From an uncultured Bacilli bacterium (lineage in GTDB: Bacteria; Bacillota_I; Bacilli_A; RF39; UBA660): a stretch of 7,409 bases of DNA. Below the pieces are notes generated by a model. It was not told where the DNA came from and searched no databases. It saw only the letters and a list, made by a program, of their open reading frames with translations. Positions 1 to 5,772 of this stretch are shown one piece after another. The translations under genes and the position numbers were made by a program. Each line of letters starts with the position of its first letter. The first letter of the stretch is position 1. Where the stretch lies: contig CAKORQ010000043.1 in assembly GCA_934101445.1 (NCBI GenBank), positions 1 through 7,409 of the forward strand, read 5' to 3'.

Positions 1-129
1 ACTATTAAGAATGCCAATCTTATCCTTGTTATGAATGAGGGCAATATTATTGAACAAGGTACCCATGAAGAATTAATGAAGAAAAATGGTTTTTATGCTG
101 ATCTTTATAATTCTCAGTTTAAAAAATAA
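1..129 (+). CDS. ABC exporter ATP-binding subunit, C-terminal fragment
   Basis: This is the 3' end of a gene that begins outside the window; 42 codons and a TAA stop remain. The peptide starts TIKNANLILVMNEGNIIEQG and continues THEELMKKNGFYADLYNSQF. That matches the end of the nucleotide-binding domain of exporter-type ABC proteins: the segment just after the H-loop histidine, the strand ending in a G-x-I-x-E-x-G turn, then the H-x-E-L helix and the closing Y-x-x-L-x-x-x-Q helix. Such proteins are usually fused membrane plus ATPase subunits working as dimers in the cytoplasmic membrane. The Walker A, signature and Walker B motifs lie upstream of the window, so substrate and subfamily cannot be judged. 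A terminator follows directly, so this is the last gene of its unit. Confidence 0.85.
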   Translation, partial: TIKNANLILVMNEGNIIEQGTHEELMKKNGFYADLYNSQFKK

Positions 130-147
130 AATTTTAAATTAATATTT

Positions 148-184
148 AAAGAATCATTGTTTGCAATAATGGTTCTTTTCTTTT
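148..184 (+). terminator. Rho-independent terminator after the ABC gene
   Basis: An 11-bp stem pairs 148-158 (AAAGAATCATT) with 168-178 (AATGGTTCTTT), with one G-U pair and a 9-nt loop. A U-rich run follows at 176-184. It starts 18 bases after the ABC stop codon. Confidence 0.85.
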
Positions 185-189
185 ATAAT
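161..189 (+). promoter_or_regulatory. Predicted sigma-A promoter of the methyltransferase gene, nested in the terminator
   Basis: A -35-like TTGCAA (161-166) is followed after 17 bases by a consensus TATAAT (184-189). The -35 hexamer is the loop of the preceding terminator and the -10 overlaps the end of its U-tract. Transcription would begin near 196, just ahead of the SD AGGTGA (199-204), leaving a leader of only about 15 bases. The boxes are read directly; their use is inferred. Confidence 0.6.
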
Positions 190-210
190 AATAACTACAG
201 GTGATTTATT

Positions 211-981
211 ATGTTTAAAAATGACACAAATTACTTAGACCAACATTTTTTAATTGATGAGGATATTATAAATAAATATTTAGATTTCCCAAAGTTTAAT
301 AAAAAAGATATAGTTTTAGAGATTGGCCCTGGCAAGGGGACTTTAACTAAAAAAATTGCCCCTCAAGTAAAAAAAATGTATGCAATAGAATTAGATGAAA
401 GACTAAAAAGTTATTTAGATATAATTGCTAATCTAGAAGTTATCTGGGGTAGTGTTTTAGATGTTGAAATACCTAAAGTTAATAAAATTATTACATCCTT
501 ACCCTATAGTATTATTGAGCCTTTTATTTACAAGATGATTAAGGCTGATTTTAATGAAATGTATATGCTAATGGGCGATAAATTTGTTTTAAATGTTGTT
601 AATAAAGAAATAACTAAATTAAGTGTTATTACTAACAGTTTCTTTAAAACAGAAAAATTATTAGAAGTACCTCCAATGGCTTTTGATATTCCCCCTCGTA
701 CTGATTCTTTTATTGTTAAAATGCAAAAAATTACCAAGCCAGATTCTAGAAAATATCAACTTTACCGCGAAATTTATTTATTAGATGAAAAGAAGATTAA
801 AAATAGTTTAATGGAGGCTTTAATAAGATTAGATAGCTTAACCAAAAAAGAGGCCAAAGAAATTATTAAAAATATGTCTATTCCTGAAAAAATATTAAAC
901 GAAAAATTCTCTAATTTAAGTAATAGTGACTTAAAAATATTAGATAAAGTCCTAGAAAACTTCCAAAATTACCAAAAGTAG
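211..981 (+). CDS. RsmA/KsgA/Dim1-family rRNA adenine dimethyltransferase, divergent
   Basis: This is a 256-residue SAM-dependent RNA N6-adenine methyltransferase; RsmA dimethylates two adenines near the 3' end of 16S rRNA. Visible motifs are the N-terminal LDQHFL (9-14), SAM motif I VLEIGPGKGTLT (35-46), the acidic motif II IELD (59-62), the motif III aspartate D84, catalytic motif IV as SLPY (96-99), and VPP (153-155) plus PPRTDSFIVK (161-170). A small helical C-terminal region ends at a TAG stop. Two features are odd. Motif IV has Ser where RsmA and Erm have Asn, and the segment that usually reads like KPGSKDYGRLSV is reduced to NKEITKLSV (131-139). By eye, VIWGSVLDVEIPKVNKIITS resembles archaeal Dim1 as much as bacterial KsgA. 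The ATG has SD AGGTGA 6 bases upstream. It could be the housekeeping RsmA of this lineage or a paralogue; the family is safe, the exact target is not. Confidence 0.85.
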   Translation: MFKNDTNYLDQHFLIDEDIINKYLDFPKFNKKDIVLEIGPGKGTLTKKIAPQVKKMYAIELDERLKSYLDIIANLEVIWGSVLDVEIPKVNKIITSLPYSIIEPFIYKMIKADFNEMYMLMGDKFVLNVVNKEITKLSVITNSFFKTEKLLEVPPMAFDIPPRTDSFIVKMQKITKPDSRKYQLYREIYLLDEKKIKNSLMEALIRLDSLTKKEAKEIIKNMSIPEKILNEKFSNLSNSDLKILDKVLENFQNYQK

Positions 982-994
982 CAAAAAATGAGCG

Positions 995-1023
995 AAAAAA
1001 GTAAGAAAAACCTTGCTTTTTTT
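995..1023 (+). terminator. Rho-independent terminator after the methyltransferase gene
   Basis: AAAAAAGTAAG (995-1005) pairs with CTTGCTTTTTT (1012-1022), with one G-U pair and the loop AAAAAC; the 3' arm is itself the U-tract. It lies 14 bases after the TAG stop and separates this gene from the tRNAs. Confidence 0.8.
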
Positions 1024-1047
1024 ACAGAATAATTATACAATTATATT
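1021..1047 (+). promoter_or_regulatory. Possible promoter of the tRNA pair (weak)
   Basis: TTTACA (1021-1026) and TATATT (1042-1047) lie upstream of tRNA-Arg, but the spacer is only 15 bases. Because a terminator closes the preceding gene, the tRNAs should have a promoter in 1024-1061, and this is the best candidate I see. Its -35 box would overlap the terminator U-tract. Confidence 0.3.
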
Positions 1048-1061
1048 GCGTTGGAAGTTTT

Positions 1062-1138
1062 GCACCCATAGCGCAATTGGATAGAGCGTTAGACTACGGA
1101 TCTAAAGGTTAGGGGTTCGACTCCCTTTGGGCGCACCA
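1062..1138 (+). tRNA. tRNA-Arg (anticodon ACG)
   Basis: A 77-nt cloverleaf with encoded CCA (1136-1138). The acceptor arms are GCACCCA (1062-1068) and TGGGCGC (1128-1134). The anticodon stem is TTAGA/TCTAA around the loop CTACGGA, giving anticodon ACG at 1096-1098, whose A34 is normally deaminated to inosine to read CGN codons. The T-arm is AGGGG-TTCGACT-CCCTT. Two helix defects are visible: an A3-C70 mismatch in the acceptor stem and a G12-A23 mismatch in the D-stem (GCGC against GAGC, where GCTC is usual). All other arms pair well, so the identity is clear, but these positions deserve attention. Confidence 0.93.
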
Positions 1139-1145
1139 CGTATTT

Positions 1146-1222
1146 CGGGAAGTAGCACAGCTTGGTAGTGCACCTGGTTTGGGACCAGGGGGTCGCAGGT
1201 TCGAATCCTGTCTTCCCGACCA
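1146..1222 (+). tRNA. tRNA-Pro (anticodon TGG)
   Basis: A 77-nt cloverleaf 7 bases after tRNA-Arg, with encoded CCA (1220-1222). The acceptor stem CGGGAAG/CTTCCCG pairs fully and carries the C1-G72 pair typical of bacterial tRNA-Pro. The anticodon stem CCTGG/CCAGG surrounds the loop TTTGGGA, giving anticodon TGG at 1180-1182 with G37, the usual target of TrmD. It is probably co-transcribed with tRNA-Arg. Confidence 0.96.
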
Positions 1223-1234
1223 TTTGAGTTTATT

Positions 1235-1265
1235 AAATATCGTATTACTTACGGTATTTTTTTTA
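1235..1265 (+). terminator. Rho-independent terminator after the tRNA pair
   Basis: AAATATCGTA (1235-1244) pairs with TACGGTATTT (1250-1259), with one G-U pair and a 5-nt loop, and runs into eight T residues (1257-1264). It lies 12 bases after the CCA end of tRNA-Pro. Confidence 0.85.
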
Positions 1266-1284
1266 TTCCCCTGGCCGCAAAACA

Positions 1285-1323
1285 GTGGCACTATCAATTT
1301 GTGCTACATATATAATATAGTAC
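1285..1323 (+). promoter_or_regulatory. Candidate relP promoter with overlapping dyads
   Basis: A consensus -10 TATAAT lies at 1311-1316, 35 bases before the relP SD. No good -35 box sits at 16-18 bases; the nearest is TGGCAC (1286-1291) with a 19-base spacer. GTGGCAC (1285-1291) is complementary, with one G-U, to GTGCTAC (1301-1307). The same right arm is also complementary to TAGTAC (1318-1323), a second dyad that encloses the -10. This could be an operator; regulator binding is only inferred. Confidence 0.4.
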
Positions 1324-1353
1324 AACTTAATATCAAATTAAAATTAAAAGTAG

Positions 1354-1983
1354 GTGATATTTATAAAAGAGAAAGATAAATTGTTTCTATACTATAATTT
1401 CGCTTTAAAAATGCTTGAAACCGAAATAAATATTTTAGTAGATGAGTTCGTTTTTAATCATGGCTATAATCCGGTTGAGCATATTAAATCCCGAATTAAA
1501 AGCGAAAAAAGTATTAAAAATAAATTGAAAGATAAAGGATATGATTATACATTAACCAATATAAAAAAATATATCCATGATGTCGTTGGCATTAGAATTG
1601 TTGTTTCCTTTTTAAGTGATGTCTATGATATAGTTAGCGTTCTTAAAAATAGCCAAGACTTAATTATAGTTAAGCAACAAGACTATATTAAAGAGCCCAA
1701 AGATACTGGTTATATCTCTTACCATTTAAACGTGTTAATACCGGTTTATTTAAATAATAAAACTGAATATGTGGAAGGTGAAATCCAAATAAGAACAATT
1801 GCTATGGATTTCTGGGCTAGCCTTGATCATAAAATAGAATATAAATTTAGTAATACAGAAAAAATCCCTTTAGAAGTCTATGATAAGATGTATGAAAATT
1901 CTTTGATTATTAAAGAACTAGACAAGAAAATGATGCATTTAAATGAAACCGTTAACAAATATGATAACAATAATAAAAACTAA
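1354..1983 (+). CDS. relP: RelP-type small alarmone synthetase (GTP/GDP pyrophosphokinase)
   Basis: This cytosolic enzyme transfers pyrophosphate from ATP to GTP or GDP to make (p)ppGpp. It has only the synthetase domain, with no hydrolase, TGS or ACT domain; 209 residues is the usual length for small synthetases. Motifs are NPVEHIKSRIKSEKSIKNKL (39-58), HDVVGIRIV (75-83), DYIKEPKDTGYISYHL (110-125) with the guanine-stacking Tyr120, and EIQIRTIAMDFWASLDHKIE (143-162) with catalytic Glu143. The wording fits Bacillus RelP/YwaC rather than RelQ/YjbM. One oddity is Ile121, where relatives have GYRS or GYQS. The start is unusual: a TAG at 1351-1353 blocks upstream extension, the outermost start GTG 1354 lies inside the SD AGGTGA (1352-1357), and the codon at normal spacing is ATA 1363. 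The next starts are TTG 1381 and ATG 1411; the latter would remove the N-terminal helix. I give the outermost legal boundary but favour 1363. Confidence 0.9.
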   Translation: MIFIKEKDKLFLYYNFALKMLETEINILVDEFVFNHGYNPVEHIKSRIKSEKSIKNKLKDKGYDYTLTNIKKYIHDVVGIRIVVSFLSDVYDIVSVLKNSQDLIIVKQQDYIKEPKDTGYISYHLNVLIPVYLNNKTEYVEGEIQIRTIAMDFWASLDHKIEYKFSNTEKIPLEVYDKMYENSLIIKELDKKMMHLNETVNKYDNNNKN

Positions 1984-2030
1984 AAAATCAAGGTTAATAT
2001 GAGTATGATTCTCAATAAAGCCTTGATTTT
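1984..2030. terminator. Bidirectional terminator between convergent genes
   Basis: A perfect 10-bp outer stem pairs AAAATCAAGG (1984-1993) with CCTTGATTTT (2021-2030). An inner GAG/CTC helix (2001-2003 with 2011-2013) closes a 7-nt loop. T-rich sequence follows on the plus strand, and the A-rich end of relP gives a U-rich tail on the minus strand. It starts right after the relP stop and lies just past the end of the minus-strand gene, so it can serve both. Confidence 0.8.
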
Positions 2031-2046
2031 ATTATCTAAAATTACT

Positions 2047-2610
2047 TTATCTGCTCTTTTTTAAATGTTGTTCACAATTAATATTATTTAAACTTTTACA
2101 ATATTCTTTGAAATCGTTAATATCATCAAAAATAGTGCCATTTATTTGTAACTGACCATTTTTAATGTTTAGCAATTCCATTAATTTTAGAATTTTATCA
2201 CAAGTTGCCATTTCTAACTGTTTATTAGTACTGAAAGTAGGCATCATTAAAATAAAATTATCGGGGGCTGTTCGCATAATAATACCCGTGCCCCTATTTA
2301 AAAACATATTGGCAATTATATAACGATCTAAAATACCTTCAAATTTTTCCTAAACATAAAATTTAGAACCATCCCTTAATAACAATTCGTTTATTTTATG
2401 AAAACATTTAGCATGCCCTTGTTGTTCAAAATATTTATCATCTTTTTTAGCCCCAAAATTAAGGCGAGGGTATAAATCATATTCACCATTTTCCTTAGGA
2501 ATTAACACGGTAACTAGATTATAATGAAGTGCGTTGTAATATTTTTCTTTAACTTCACTAGTACTCATATAAACCCCGTTAAAAATCATAAAATTACTTT
2601 TAAAATCCAT
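2047..2610 (-). pseudogene. Unknown protein gene interrupted by one in-frame TAG
   Basis: Reading from 2610 down, 86 codons beginning MDFKSNFMIFNG end at TAG (2350-2352). The same frame then continues with 14 sense codons (EKFEGILDRYIIAN) and a further 86 from Met 2307 to a TAA at 2047-2049. The two halves are in one frame, the second has no SD in front of its first ATG, and together they make a 187-codon soluble protein. So this is best read as one gene with a single nonsense codon. The ATG at 2610 has SD AGGTGA 4 bases upstream. I do not recognise the family. The first half holds LVTVLIPKENGEYDLYPRLN and a Cys/His-containing GHAKCFH; the second ends in basic HLKKSR. TAG is a true stop in three neighbouring genes, so a recent nonsense mutation or sequencing error is likelier than recoding. 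The truncated 86-residue product may still be made. Confidence 0.7.
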
Positions 2611-2614
2611 AATA

Positions 2615-2642
2615 TCACCTGCAAATATTCTAACACATTATA
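2615..2642 (-). promoter_or_regulatory. SD and -10 box of the interrupted minus-strand gene
   Basis: On the minus strand a consensus TATAAT (2642 to 2637) is followed after 16 bases by SD AGGTGA (2620 to 2615), 4 bases before the ATG at 2610. I see no clear -35 box at normal spacing. The intact start signals suggest the interruption is recent or tolerated. Confidence 0.5.
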
Positions 2643-2664
2643 TCTAGATTTTAAAATTATTTTC

Positions 2665-2689
2665 TGCTAAAATACCATTTAGAAAAGGA
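2665..2689 (+). promoter_or_regulatory. Extended -10 promoter and SD of the dNTPase gene
   Basis: TGCTAAAAT (2665-2673) is an extended -10 element with only a poor -35 (TAGATT, 2645-2650). SD AAAGGA (2684-2689) follows, with a rather long 11-base spacing to the ATG at 2701. This promoter diverges from that of the minus-strand gene; the two -10 boxes are 22 bases apart. Confidence 0.5.
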
Positions 2690-2700
2690 AATAAATTTAT

Positions 2701-3840
2701 ATGAACGAAGAATTACAAATTAAAATCAAAAACAATATGAATCATGATAACATTCTAAGTAACTTAGCGTGTCTAAATAAGGATGCCATTCGACTTTTAG
2801 AAGAAAAAGAAGATATTAGACCACCATTTTTTCATGATACTGACCGGATTATATATTCTCTTGCCTATACTCGTTATATAAATAAAACTCAAGTATTTAC
2901 TAATACTTTAAATGATAATGTAACAAGACGTAGTACTCATGTTCAATTAGTAAGTAAAATTGCTCGTACTATCGGTAGAGCCCTAGGGCTTAATGAAGAT
3001 TTAATTGAGGCCGCCAGTTTAGGTCATGATATTGGACATACTCCTTTTGGTCATGCCGGCGAGGCCATATTAAATGAGATATCTCTAAGAGTAGGTCAAG
3101 GTTATTTTAATCATAATATTCAAAGTGTTCGTAAACTTGAATTTATCGAAAATAAAGGCTGCGGATTAAATCTAACCATGCAAGTCGTAGATGCTATTAT
3201 GTGTCATAATGGGGAATTAGAATTAGAATGTTACCGACCTAAAAAGAAGACTTTTCAAGATGTTTTAGATGAATATCAAAAAACTTATCAGGAAAAAGAA
3301 GCAAATACATCACTTATTCCTTGCACTTTAGAAGGCTGTGTTGTAAGACTAAGTGATATCATTTCTTATATTGGTCGCGATATTGAAGATGCCCTAAGAC
3401 TTCATATCATCACCAAAAATGACTTACCTCAAGACATTATGCAAATAACTGGTTATTCTAATAAAGAAATTGTTAATTATTTTATTAAAGATGTTATTAC
3501 CAATAGTTTTGGTAAGGACTATATTAAAATGAGTAAAGAGGCTTTCCAAAACTTAAAAAATTTAAAAAAATTCAATTATGAATATATTTATAGAAAAGCC
3601 AATTCGAAAGAAACATTAGATAAGTGGCGAGAGATGATGGAAACTGTATTTAATAACTCCTTAAAAGATTTAAAAGAAGAAAATGCTACTAGTGATATTT
3701 ATATCTATTTTTATAAATACATGAATGATGATTATAAAAAGAATACCCCTAAGGAAAGAGTAGTAATTGATTATATATCAGGAATGACAGATCGGTTCTT
3801 TATTACTTCTTATGAAAAAATAATGACACCTAATCCATAG
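2701..3840 (+). CDS. dGTPase-like HD-domain dNTP triphosphohydrolase
   Basis: Enzymes of this family cleave dNTPs to the deoxynucleoside and tripolyphosphate, trimming dNTP pools in the cytosol. The 379-residue product has the family's DRIIYSLAYTRYINKTQVF (48-66), then the HD metal site: H80 in RRSTHVQLVSKIAR, H109-D110 in SLGHDIGHTPFGHAGE (107-121), and D219 in VVRLSDIISYIGRDIEDAL (214-232). All four expected metal ligands are present, as are H113 and H118 beside the active site and FNHN (136-139). Length is within the family range and both ends look complete. The C-terminal third is lysine-rich and helical, with no further motif that I can name. It starts at ATG 2701 and ends with TAG. I cannot tell whether dGTP is substrate, activator or both, as family members differ. 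There is no obvious terminator after it. Confidence 0.9.
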   Translation: MNEELQIKIKNNMNHDNILSNLACLNKDAIRLLEEKEDIRPPFFHDTDRIIYSLAYTRYINKTQVFTNTLNDNVTRRSTHVQLVSKIARTIGRALGLNEDLIEAASLGHDIGHTPFGHAGEAILNEISLRVGQGYFNHNIQSVRKLEFIENKGCGLNLTMQVVDAIMCHNGELELECYRPKKKTFQDVLDEYQKTYQEKEANTSLIPCTLEGCVVRLSDIISYIGRDIEDALRLHIITKNDLPQDIMQITGYSNKEIVNYFIKDVITNSFGKDYIKMSKEAFQNLKNLKKFNYEYIYRKANSKETLDKWREMMETVFNNSLKDLKEENATSDIYIYFYKYMNDDYKKNTPKERVVIDYISGMTDRFFITSYEKIMTPNP

Positions 3841-3973
3841 TTTTAGAACCTTAGTACCAAGATTCAATAAAATTAAGACATTATTACCTAATAATCATAA
3901 GTTTATAAATAGTTAAAAGTTAAATTGACTTTTTACCCGTTTAATAAGATAATATAAGTAGAGGTGAATTACT
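3841..3973 (+). promoter_or_regulatory. Intergenic region with the promoter of the membrane protein gene
   Basis: The clearest signal is TTGACT (3925-3930), 17 bases, then GATAAT (3948-3953), a near-consensus sigma-A promoter. It would start transcription near 3960, directly ahead of SD AGGTGA (3962-3967). Upstream is a 16-base AT palindrome, ATTATTACCTAATAAT (3880-3895), without a U-tract. I find no convincing terminator for the dNTPase gene here. Confidence 0.65.
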
Positions 3974-5728
3974 TTGCAAAAGAAAGAAAAAAACTTAACT
4001 ATAACTTTAGAGGAAATAGAAAATAATCATATTGTTAAATCAACTAAATCCTATTTAATTGTCTTTAGTACTTTATTTTTGTCAATATTATTACTACTGA
4101 TAGGAAGTCTTTTCCGTAATAATATTACGCCGGATTATCCAATTGTTTTTAAAGGTGCTGATAATCGTTTAATGGTAATAACTCGCAATAATGATGTTAA
4201 TGATATAACTAATATTGAAGAAACGGATATTGTTTATGCTAATAGTGATGTTAGATTCATTTTGTATACGGATAAAAACACTTTATATCTTTTAGATACT
4301 ACTAGTACTAGCAATAAAAAGATTCTTACTAATAAAGCGGGCAGTTATGGCTTTAGCAGCGATGATAGATACGTATATTACATTGAAAATAATAAGGACC
4401 TTCGCCTTTATAATCGCAAAACTAACGCATCTACCCTTGTTGATACCGATGTTACAAAATTTTTAGATATCTCCCTAAATTATGCTATATATGAAAAAGA
4501 TAACAGTTTAATTGTTAAGGACATTGAAACTGGATCAACTGACATTGCCGCTAAATCTTATGAAGAAATTATTCTAAGTAAAGATGGGAAAAAGATGCTC
4601 TATTCCAATTTAAATGCTGATGAGTCCTTAAATTATTACTTATATAACTTTGCAGATTCTAGCAATAATCGAATTTTAACTAATATTGAAGAAATATTAA
4701 GTTATAATCCTAACTTCACAAAATTTATCTATACTACCAAAACAACCGATACTATAAATATTTATAACAATATTAAAGATAGCAAGGCTAGTAGCGATAA
4801 AAAATTTGTTGCTTTAGATAAAGATAGTGTAACTAAAGAAGAATACGAAGCAAACAAAAAATTAGGTGAAGAAGTAAATTTGCGTAATGAAATGCGTGAT
4901 TATGCTAAAAATTATACCGTCAGGGCCTATGACGTTTATTATCAAAATAATCAGACTAAGACTTTACTAGCTAGCAGTGTTAATAAAGTTTATCTAGATG
5001 ATATTACTGACCGTAAATTAATTTATACTAAGATGAATTGGAATAATGCTTTTGATTTAGCCAATTACACATCCTTAGAAGAATTTAAAAAAGATGTTGA
5101 GATTAATAAAGAAAATGGCCTTTATTATAAAACCTTTGATACGGAGGCCTCCCTTGTTAAAGAAAATGTTAATGAGAATATAGTCGTAGAATTACTAAGT
5201 GGAGATGGGATTTACTTTAGTGAAGATGATAATTTATATTATAGTAAAGTAACTAATAAAAAAGCCAGTCCTTATAAATTAGTGGCTGAAAATTTAATCC
5301 ATTCTATTAAAGATATGACTAGTGACATGGGTTTAATTTACTTAGTTAAAGAAGATAACACTAACACTTTAAAATATATAAGTGGTGGCAAATCAAATGT
5401 TATCAGTACTAATGTTTATCCGGAATACGTAACAATTTCAGAAACGGAAAACGGTGTTTATTATTTAAAAGATTATGAAAATAATAAGGGAAGATTAATG
5501 CTTTACAATGGTATTATAAATAGCAAGATTGCTGATGATATTAATTCATTTATTTATATTAATGATGATTTAATGTATGCCACAAAAAATTTTGACGATA
5601 ATAGTAGTACATGCGATTTATATCGCTTAAATGGTAGTAAATTAACTTTAGTTTATAAGGGAGTTTCAAAATGGTATAATCCTATTGCCAAAGAAAGTAC
5701 TATTAATAAAGAAGCCCTAACTAATTAG
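3974..5728 (+). CDS. Single-pass membrane protein with large repetitive ectodomain, function unknown
   Basis: A 584-residue protein of no family I can name. Residues 1-25 are charged and cytoplasmic. Residues 26-47 (SYLIVFSTLFLSILLLLIGS region) form one membrane helix without a cleavage site, so the remaining ~535 residues should face outward. That part is rich in Asn, Asp, Thr, Tyr and Ser and repeats a loose pattern of paired strands: aromatic-rich I/L-Y-x-x, a turn of N/D/K, then L-Y-L/N followed by x-x-x-L (for example 102-119, 132-156, 168-185, 206-236, 413-438, 494-519). This resembles a beta-propeller of the TolB/WD-like or DUF5050 type. A charged, probably helical stretch (285-312) interrupts it. 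The start is TTG with SD AGGTGA 6 bases upstream. The gene stands alone between its own promoter and a terminator overlapping its last codons. A sensor or envelope scaffold is possible; this is inference only. Confidence 0.85.
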   Translation: MQKKEKNLTITLEEIENNHIVKSTKSYLIVFSTLFLSILLLLIGSLFRNNITPDYPIVFKGADNRLMVITRNNDVNDITNIEETDIVYANSDVRFILYTDKNTLYLLDTTSTSNKKILTNKAGSYGFSSDDRYVYYIENNKDLRLYNRKTNASTLVDTDVTKFLDISLNYAIYEKDNSLIVKDIETGSTDIAAKSYEEIILSKDGKKMLYSNLNADESLNYYLYNFADSSNNRILTNIEEILSYNPNFTKFIYTTKTTDTINIYNNIKDSKASSDKKFVALDKDSVTKEEYEANKKLGEEVNLRNEMRDYAKNYTVRAYDVYYQNNQTKTLLASSVNKVYLDDITDRKLIYTKMNWNNAFDLANYTSLEEFKKDVEINKENGLYYKTFDTEASLVKENVNENIVVELLSGDGIYFSEDDNLYYSKVTNKKASPYKLVAENLIHSIKDMTSDMGLIYLVKEDNTNTLKYISGGKSNVISTNVYPEYVTISETENGVYYLKDYENNKGRLMLYNGIINSKIADDINSFIYINDDLMYATKNFDDNSSTCDLYRLNGSKLTLVYKGVSKWYNPIAKESTINKEALTN

Positions 5729-5738
5729 GACTTTTTTG
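5708..5738 (+). terminator. Terminator overlapping the 3' end of the membrane protein gene
   Basis: AAGCCCTAA (5712-5720) pairs with TTAGGACTT (5725-5733), with one C-A mismatch and loop CTAA, and flanking A/T pairs extend it. T residues run 5732-5737. The stop codon TAG (5726-5728) lies inside the 3' arm, so the stem is built from the last coding codons. Confidence 0.75.
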
Positions 5739-5772
5739 TTTAAAATTTAAAAAAATGTAAATAATATAAAAG

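Noticed and set aside
528..737. Minus-strand ORF of 69 codons
   Set aside because: It lies wholly opposite the methyltransferase coding region, which has clear family motifs; no SD was evident.
1109..1297. Minus-strand ORF of 62 codons containing SNLRPPGPKPGALP
   Set aside because: It is the antisense translation of the two tRNA genes, a well-known artefact; no SD and no independent evidence.
1179..1379. Plus-strand ORF of 66 codons
   Set aside because: It begins inside tRNA-Pro, runs through that tRNA's terminator and ends in the relP start region in another frame.
2350..2352. Genome-wide reassignment of TAG
   Set aside because: The methyltransferase, dNTPase and membrane protein genes end in TAG at natural family ends or beside terminators, so TAG acts as a stop here.
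3880..3895. AT palindrome after the dNTPase gene as a terminator
   Set aside because: The stem is all A-T with a minimal loop and no U-tract follows; probably chance in AT-rich DNA.
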